Assembly: GCA_018896985.1 (NCBI GenBank)
Contig: JAHILQ010000165.1
Coordinates: forward strand, 1 to 10,799
Source: Nitrospinota bacterium
GTDB lineage: Bacteria > Nitrospirota > Thermodesulfovibrionia > Thermodesulfovibrionales > UBA1546
Length of the DNA stretch: 10,799 nt
Direction of reading: 5' to 3'
Shown in pieces: positions 7,184 to 10,799 of this stretch. Position 1 is the stretch's first letter. The number at the start of each line of letters is the position of its first letter. The position numbers were made by a program, and so were the translations under genes. The notes beneath the pieces are model-generated. The model saw nothing but the letters and a program-made list of their open reading frames with translations. It ran no database searches and was not told the origin of the DNA.

Positions 7184-7210
7184 TTTAGTCTATCTCCTTT
7201 ACTGGCATAT

Positions 7211-7219
7211 ATTATATCA
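7211..7219 (-). promoter_or_regulatory. extended -10 promoter for the 28-residue ORF
   Basis: On the minus strand the bases read TGATATAAT, a perfect extended -10. It lies 27 bases before the ATG at 7183, with a Shine-Dalgarno-like AGGAGA between. No clear -35 is visible. Confidence 0.4.
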
Positions 7220-7267
7220 CACACAAATGCTTTTCCATGTCCTTTTCCCATGGATTCAACTTAATAC

Positions 7268-7307
7268 TTGACGCAACTGAATGCATTGCATTACAATATA
7301 TTGCATT
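7268..7307 (+). promoter_or_regulatory. promoter and likely operator of the first toxin-antitoxin pair
   Basis: TTGACG (7268-7273) and TACAAT (7292-7297), separated by 18 bases, form a good sigma-70 promoter. Two direct TTGCATT units, 7286-7292 and 7301-7307, lie 15 bases apart and overlap or flank the -10; a related ATGCAT is at 7281-7286. RHH antitoxins usually repress their own operon by binding such short repeats, so this is the probable autoregulation site. A strong GAGGAGG (7317-7323) follows. Confidence 0.55.
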
Positions 7308-7327
7308 TCTTAAATAGAGGAGGGCAT

Positions 7328-7585
7328 ATGCAATCTCAATTGACAGTCAGGCTTCCGGATAATCTTGAGCGCGAAATATCAAATTATGCAAAGAGGCTTC
7401 ATCTGAAACGCTCGGATATTGTCAGAATAGCGCTGGAGAGGTTTTTAAAAGAAACACAGATAAGGGAAGAGCAAAGCCCGTATGAGCGCGTCAGCAACCT
7501 TATAGGCGCTGTTGAAAGCGGTGTTTCAGACCTCGGACAGTCCCACAGAAAACATCTCCTAAAAAAGATGGGAAAACATGCATAA
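7328..7585 (+). CDS. vapB: ribbon-helix-helix (CopG-type) antitoxin, VapB-like
   Basis: An 85-residue protein. Residues 4-9 (QLTVRLP) form the N-terminal beta strand, and about 12-42 form the two helices of a ribbon-helix-helix DNA-binding domain (LEREISNYAKRLHLKRSDIVRIALERFL). The C-terminal half (YERVSNLIGAVESGVSDLG) is the expected toxin-wrapping tail. The start at 7328 is fixed by GAGGAGG at 7317-7323; an upstream in-frame extension crosses the promoter and is not credible. The 3' end overlaps the toxin gene by 8 bases, in the usual antitoxin-first order. It should neutralise the PIN toxin and repress the operon. Confidence 0.85.
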   Translation: MQSQLTVRLPDNLEREISNYAKRLHLKRSDIVRIALERFLKETQIREEQSPYERVSNLIGAVESGVSDLGQSHRKHLLKKMGKHA

Positions 7586-7991
7586 AATCCTTCTGGACAC
7601 AGGCGCATTTGTTGCACTGCTTGATAAAAGCGAAGGGAAACATGTGCCGTGCGCCGAATTTCTTAAAACCTTCAGCGGAGAAATATATACCACAGAGCCT
7701 GTTCTAACAGAAACACTTTATCTGCTTGGCCCGTCAATAAAGGCTGAAAGGGCATGTGTTGATTTTATCCTTCAAGGCGGAGTTACTTTAGTGCCACAAT
7801 CACACGAAAGCCTGTCAAGGGCAATTATATTAATGGAAAAATATAACGATATTCCTATGGACTTTGCCGATGCCACGCTTGTAGTTCTGGCCGAAGAGGC
7901 TGATATTGATGAAGTTTTCACGCTTGATATAAAAGGCTTTCAGGCATACCGGATTCATGGAAGAAAATCATTCAAGATATGGCCGAGATAA
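7578..7991 (+). CDS. vapC: PIN-domain ribonuclease toxin, VapC-like
   Basis: A 137-residue PIN-domain protein with the expected acidic residues: Asp7 in LLDTGAFVALLD, Glu45 in LTETLYLL, Asp95 and Asp98 in MDFADATLV, and Asp117 in FTLDIKGF. PIN toxins are magnesium-dependent RNases that cut tRNA or rRNA when freed from their antitoxin. The gene overlaps the antitoxin gene by 8 bases (ATGCATAA), so the two are translationally coupled. The last 9-10 codons, ending in SFKIWPR, belong to the 122-bp direct repeat whose second copy lies at 9043-9164. Length and catalytic residues indicate an intact, probably active toxin. Confidence 0.88.
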   Translation: MHKILLDTGAFVALLDKSEGKHVPCAEFLKTFSGEIYTTEPVLTETLYLLGPSIKAERACVDFILQGGVTLVPQSHESLSRAIILMEKYNDIPMDFADATLVVLAEEADIDEVFTLDIKGFQAYRIHGRKSFKIWPR

Positions 7992-8082
7992 TTGCTATTG
8001 CTGGACAATTTTCCCATATTTTGCCAAGTTGTGTATTTATATTTTCCCTGATTTCAAATGATTTTTCCTTTATCAAAACCTG
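7961..8082. repeat. 122-bp direct repeat, left copy
   Basis: This stretch matches 9043-9164 in the same orientation with three differences that I can see by eye (at 8026, 8064 and 8067). It starts inside the last codons of the VapC-like toxin and continues through about 90 bases of downstream DNA. At its right edge the sequence changes abruptly into a DUF2442-like remnant. Confidence 0.95.
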
Positions 8083-8151
8083 AGATGGGAATCCCTTGAT
8101 GAAGACATCACAGTTCCGGGAATTGTTGCCGGTAAATTCCAACTGCCATAG
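8083..8151 (+). pseudogene. DUF2442 C-terminal remnant
   Basis: Starting immediately after the repeat boundary, the plus strand encodes RWESLDEDITVPGIVAGK and then a few residues to a TAG stop at 8149-8151. The pattern W-x2-LDEDI-x-V-x-G-(I/L)-x-AG is the usual C-terminus of DUF2442 proteins, which often accompany DUF4160 toxins-like partners in toxin-antitoxin loci. The upstream part of the gene is absent; the frame is closed by a stop at 8059-8061 in the repeat. Only the tail survives. Confidence 0.5.
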
Positions 8152-8234
8152 GTACTTTTTAACTAAACAAAACACCCGTTCCCTTTTCCTTTTCTCCGCG
8201 AGAATGGGGGCAGGGGATAGAAAATAGCAGGAAT

Positions 8235-8636
8235 CTACAACAAGGGGACTTTATAACCAGCCTGTCTGAAATGCTCATCAAAAGTAAGCGCCTGTTTCAC
8301 TCCGAATTCGTCCATCGCAATGAATGAAAAGCAGTCTATCATGCCCCATGACTTGTCAGTACGCTTTTTATAGAGTGACAGGGCTTTTTCGAATCTATCA
8401 AAAGTAACAGGGATAACCGTGGTTAGGGGGTCGGCCTGTATTTTATCTATCATCCTTATTGCAAGCGGTTTTTGAGGCGGAAGGCAAAGGCTGTTTGCGA
8501 GTTCAATAAGAATAAGCTGTGTGGTTAGAAAAGGGCCATGATATTTTTCTGCTGCCTCTACAGCAGCTTTATGCAGGTTATCTTTTTTATTGAGCAGCGC
8601 TATCAAATAGCCGGTGTCGAGGAAGATGCCGCTCAT
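8235..8636 (-). CDS. vapC: PIN-domain toxin, second VapC-like protein
   Basis: A 133-residue PIN-domain protein with Asp7 in IFLDTGYLIALL, Glu45 in LILIELANSL, Asp94 and Asp101 in DKSWGMIDCFSF, and Asp120 in LTFDEHFRQAGY. This is the complete acidic set of an active PIN ribonuclease. Its sequence is clearly different from the first toxin, so the two are not recent duplicates. The start codon overlaps the antitoxin stop by 4 bases (ATGA). Both genes lie on the minus strand, facing the first pair, and are bracketed by the 122-bp direct repeats. Confidence 0.88.
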   Translation of the reverse strand: MSGIFLDTGYLIALLNKKDNLHKAAVEAAEKYHGPFLTTQLILIELANSLCLPPQKPLAIRMIDKIQADPLTTVIPVTFDRFEKALSLYKKRTDKSWGMIDCFSFIAMDEFGVKQALTFDEHFRQAGYKVPLL

Positions 8637-8854
8637 TTTTTTGGGAGGCCGTAAAGATAATGGTCGTGGTGTTTTGAGAAATCCCTTGGTAAATCTATAT
8701 CAGCAGCTATATCAGCCAGCTCAACCAGAAGAGAGGATTTCCTTTTGCCATTTTTCTTGCGTGTCTTAAGTCCCTTGATGAACTTCTCCACGTCATCCAG
8801 CATAGCCGTTGGCAGGACATCTATCTCTTTTTTTATTTTCTCCGCTTTAAGCAT
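8633..8854 (-). CDS. antitoxin of the second pair, DUF2281-like
   Basis: A 73-residue protein starting at MLKAEKIKKEIDVLP. The N-terminal helix pair (EIDVLPTAMLDDVEKFIKGL) and the C-terminal tail (DIDLPRDFSKHHDHYLYGLPKK) fit the small DUF2281-type antitoxins usually found before PIN toxins; the basic linker (RKKNGKRK) lies between. I chose ATG 8854 because AAGGAA (minus strand, 8863-8868) lies 8 bases before it. The longer start at 8872 would put that site inside the coding region. It is coupled to the toxin by ATGA and probably represses its own promoter through the inverted repeat at 8861-8895. Confidence 0.8.
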   Translation of the reverse strand: MLKAEKIKKEIDVLPTAMLDDVEKFIKGLKTRKKNGKRKSSLLVELADIAADIDLPRDFSKHHDHYLYGLPKK

Positions 8855-8860
8855 GACACT

Positions 8861-8895
8861 AATTCCTTTCAATATAATTTTAGCATAAAGGAATT
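8861..8895 (-). promoter_or_regulatory. promoter with inverted-repeat operator of the second toxin-antitoxin pair
   Basis: AATTCCTTT (8861-8869) and AAAGGAATT (8887-8895) form a perfect 9-bp inverted repeat separated by 17 bases. Between the arms, on the minus strand, is an extended -10, TGCTAAAAT (8877-8885). The left arm also contains the AAGGAA ribosome binding site. The arrangement fits autorepression by the antitoxin or the toxin-antitoxin complex. Confidence 0.55.
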
Positions 8896-9042
8896 GTTTT
8901 GGGGGAAAGAAAAGGGGATAGGGAATGCATGGAACTCTGTCGGCATAATCGGAATGCTGTTTTTGCTGATTGATGGGATAAAAGGTGCCTGTTGTCCCTT
9001 TATATGGGTCTATATATTTTTCTGAAAGGTGAGATTGATGTC
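8896..9042. other. non-coding stretch between the second TA operator and the right repeat
   Basis: I find no convincing gene here. There is an imperfect hairpin (ATAAAAGG at 8978-8985 against CCCTTTAT at 8996-9003). Just before the right repeat the bases GATTGATG weakly resemble the GATTCATG that precedes the left copy inside vapC, suggesting this may be decayed toxin-gene sequence. Confidence 0.3.
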
Positions 9043-9164
9043 AAGAAAATCATTCAAGATATGGCCGAGATAATTGCTATTGCTGGACAATTTTCCCATA
9101 TTTTGCCAGGTTGTGTATTTATATTTTCCCTGATTTCAAATGATTCTTTCTTTATCAAAACCTG
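9043..9164. repeat. 122-bp direct repeat, right copy
   Basis: Second copy of 7961-8082. It carries the codons for the last residues of the VapC-like toxin (RKSFKIWPR and stop) without the rest of the gene. With ATG at 9038 and AAGGTGA at 9026-9032 these codons make an 11-codon mini-ORF (9038-9073), which I regard as accidental. To its right the sequence leads to the HNH gene promoter. Confidence 0.95.
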
Positions 9165-9207
9165 TAAATATGCTATATTCTCTCCATGAAAGCTGTAAAT
9201 AGGAAGT

Positions 9208-9216
9208 TGGTATAAT
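9208..9216 (+). promoter_or_regulatory. extended -10 promoter of the HNH gene
   Basis: TGGTATAAT is a perfect extended -10, 27 bases before the ATG at 9244. A start near 9223 leaves a short leader with AAGGAA (9231-9236). No strong -35 is visible. Confidence 0.5.
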
Positions 9217-9243
9217 CATAAGTAATGCGCAAGGAATAGATTA

Positions 9244-10227
9244 ATGAACTCTCTCTGTTTTGTTTGCAAAGAGCCTCAAACACTCACATCGGAACATATT
9301 ATTCCTCAAGCAATTAGCGGCAGGTTGAAAGCGAAACTTTACTGCAAGGTATGCAATGACACTTTTGGGCACGCACTTGACGACGAAATTTCGAAACAAT
9401 TTGGACGGATTGGTACACGGTTGAATATTAAAAGGGAGCGGGGTGAGCCACAACCCTATGAAGTTAAAGAACTAACGTCTGGAATAATACTTGTCTTTGA
9501 TGGAAAAGGCTTAAAACGGAAAGAGCCAATTGTAAAGATAACATCGAGCGATGGGAAGAAACTTGATTCCGCTAACATTACTGCCCGCTCCGAAAAAGAA
9601 TTAAAAGAAATATGTACTTCCATTCAGAAGCGCTATGAAGTATCTGGCGGAATGGAAACCTTCAAAGATGTTCATCCAGGCCCGACAGATGCAGAACATG
9701 AAATAACAATCGATAATGCTTTACTTCGCAGAGCGGTCTCAAAAATTGCATATGGCTTTTTGTGCATCAAGCTTCCCAAAGACGTTGTTTTATCATCGCC
9801 ATTTGACGCAGTCAGAGAGTACATAAAAACTGCTAAAGGGTCTGCCCTCGCATGTGCAAATTTTATTCATACACAATTCATGACAGATCACATCCGCCCC
9901 CTGCATAAGATTCATATTGTTTTGAACAGGAGCGAAAAAATTGTTGTTGGTTACGTGTCATTTTTTGGCATTTACCGCTTTACTGCCTTACTCGCAGAGA
10001 ACTTCGAAAGTAAGTTTGAATGGCCCGGCCTCGATTACACCTTTGATCCAGTGCGTCTTGAACAAGTCGTTGGCAATGACAATTTTCGAACTCCACAGCT
10101 TACCAAAGAAAACATCCTTCGTCCGAAACAATCTAAAGAATTTGTTCTAAGCGAACTACATAAAGGGCATAAAGTAATAGAAAACTATGTCGTAAATTAT
10201 AAATTCTTAGGCGGTGAACTTTGCTGA
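9244..10227 (+). CDS. HNH endonuclease-like protein
   Basis: A 327-residue protein. The first 45 residues form a zinc-binding HNH module: Cys5-x2-Cys8, then SEHIIPQAISG with Glu17 and His18, and Cys34-x2-Cys37-Asn38 followed by DTFG. This is the arrangement of HNH nucleases of the HNH_5 type. The remaining 280 residues are soluble, without membrane segments, and I do not recognise them; they may bind DNA or confer target choice. Homologous HNH proteins occur in defence islands and as lone mobile genes, but nothing here shows which. It has its own promoter and a good ribosome binding site. Its 3' end overlaps the broken kinase frame on the opposite strand by 31 bases, and an attC-like sequence begins 19 bases after its stop. 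Whether it cuts DNA is unproven. Confidence 0.75.
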   Translation: MNSLCFVCKEPQTLTSEHIIPQAISGRLKAKLYCKVCNDTFGHALDDEISKQFGRIGTRLNIKRERGEPQPYEVKELTSGIILVFDGKGLKRKEPIVKITSSDGKKLDSANITARSEKELKEICTSIQKRYEVSGGMETFKDVHPGPTDAEHEITIDNALLRRAVSKIAYGFLCIKLPKDVVLSSPFDAVREYIKTAKGSALACANFIHTQFMTDHIRPLHKIHIVLNRSEKIVVGYVSFFGIYRFTALLAENFESKFEWPGLDYTFDPVRLEQVVGNDNFRTPQLTKENILRPKQSKEFVLSELHKGHKVIENYVVNYKFLGGELC

Positions 10228-10739
10228 CAAAGATAGGAAATAATTGCATAACAAAAAAATCCAGCGGACGCGGAATAAACGCGGTTTAGGATATTCGGGA
10301 CACATCCCATTTTATTTTCCCCCTTGTAGACAATGCCGCACGCGCCTTCGCCGAGAACACCAAAGACTTCATACTTCTGGCCTATGAAATCGCCTTTCGT
10401 GAATTTCTCTCGACTGGGGACAGATTCTGGAAGGTCTTCTCGCCGGGGCTTCCTGTTCTGAATCATTTTTACAAGGGCATTATAGATTTCCTCATGCCCT
10501 TGTGGATATGCTTCAAGAAATACATGGATATCGTCCCTTGATGCTTTTCCAGAAATGATCTTCAAAAAGGCTTTGAGACAATCCTCACCATGCTCATCCT
10601 TGAATGCCTGCAAAGTTGGCTTGTCACAATTTCCATCCAAGACCTTCAAGACAAAATCATAAACATCAGGATAATCTTCACGAAAAGCCCTTATGTCTTT
10701 GTCTTCTTCGCGCCTATTTGAAAAATCTGAAGAATCCAT
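10197..10739 (-). pseudogene. Ser/Thr protein kinase gene, cut after the glycine-rich loop
   Basis: The frame has 180 residues. About 17-103 hold three tandem helical repeats of 27-28 residues (Phe19, Phe46 and Phe74 at equivalent places). From about 117 it becomes the start of a Hanks-type kinase: GDFIGQKYEVFGVLGEGACG with the glycine-rich loop at 130-138 and VYKG. No ATP-binding lysine, HRD or DFG motif follows; after about residue 140 the frame reads unrelated sequence (ENKMGCVPN and on) into the HNH gene's 3' end. The true gene therefore breaks at about 10310-10322. The ATG at 10739 is preceded by GGAGAG (minus strand, 10744-10749), so it may still be translated into a repeat-domain protein without kinase activity. 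Confidence 0.7.
10246..10297 (+). other. attC-like half site after the HNH gene
   Basis: Nineteen bases after the HNH stop the sequence reads GCATAAC, five A residues, AATCCAGCGGACGCG, then GAATAAA, CGCG and GTTTAGGATATT. The left half resembles the L boxes of integron attC sites (TAAC, spacer, then a CCAGCGGACG-like box). The expected complementary right arm (CCGCTGG) is missing, leaving only a CGCG stem and AATCC/GGAT pairing. The right end GTTTAGG is near the GTTRRRY core. It may be a decayed or deleted attC; chance is also possible. Confidence 0.3.
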
Positions 10740-10799
10740 CTATCTCTCCGGAATCCTTTTAAGGAGAACTGACTTCAAGCCGGACTATATTTTATTCTA

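Noticed and set aside
7972..8175. 67-residue minus-strand frame across the left repeat
   Set aside because: It is antisense to the toxin 3' end and the DUF2442 remnant, has no ribosome binding site, and its apparent motifs are explained by the other strand.
8190..8212. TTCTC-CGC-GAGAA hairpin downstream of the second toxin as a terminator
   Set aside because: The stem is only five bases and is not followed by a T-run in the direction of toxin transcription.
7961..9164. The two repeat copies as part of a CRISPR array
   Set aside because: There are only two copies, each far longer than a CRISPR repeat, separated by about 960 bases that contain genes.
8992..9189. 65-residue plus-strand frame across the right repeat
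   Set aside because: It starts in non-coding DNA without a ribosome binding site. The differences between repeat copies change its residues rather than sparing them, so there is no sign of coding constraint.
10297..10319. Terminator after the HNH gene (GGGA-CACA-TCCC then a T-rich tract)
   Set aside because: A four-base stem is too weak, and the T tract is interrupted. It also overlaps the kinase junction.

Overview
The window looks like bacterial chromosome from a Nitrospirota-like or deltaproteobacterial-like lineage. That placement is an inference from gene content: a DUF4390-NtrY-NtrX operon, a ClpA/B-type N-domain fragment, a DUF355 adenosine-specific kinase and many VapBC-type modules. 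No rRNA or other taxonomic marker is present. The left two thirds is ordinary core chromosome. The two ends, and everything right of about 6.8 kb, are accessory DNA full of truncated genes and recombination scars.

Left edge (14-453): the 5' end of an ISL3-family insertion sequence on the minus strand. It keeps a terminal inverted repeat ending near 453 and the transposase zinc finger, but the reading frame stops just after that finger. Next to it a small zinc-ribbon gene (478-690, minus) has lost its 3' end. It lies 4 bases behind a complete DUF355/adenosine-specific kinase gene (695-1177, minus).

Core (1.2-6.75 kb): from a divergent intergenic region carrying a family of CTGACACT repeats, an operon runs rightward: a DUF4390 exported protein, an NtrY-like membrane histidine kinase (overlapping by ATGA) and an NtrX-like sigma-54 activator. 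Together they form one two-component system that probably senses at the membrane and drives sigma-54 transcription. Pyruvate kinase (minus) abuts ntrX tail to tail with no base between the stop codons. A perfect 12-bp palindrome lies upstream of pyk, followed by a ClpA/B N-domain fragment.

Accessory zone (7.1-10.8 kb): a possible 28-residue basic peptide gene with its own extended -10 promoter; a complete RHH-PIN toxin-antitoxin pair (plus strand) with a promoter and a repeated TTGCATT motif; a DUF2442 remnant; a second, unrelated antitoxin-PIN pair on the minus strand with an inverted-repeat operator around its -10; an HNH-nuclease-like gene with its own promoter; and a Ser/Thr kinase gene cut just after its glycine-rich loop. 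A 122-bp direct repeat, about 97% identical by eye, brackets the second toxin-antitoxin pair. Its left copy is the 3' end of the first PIN toxin gene. A sequence resembling half of an integron attC site follows the HNH gene. I read this zone as an island built by insertion, duplication and deletion; the exact mechanism is not settled by the sequence alone.
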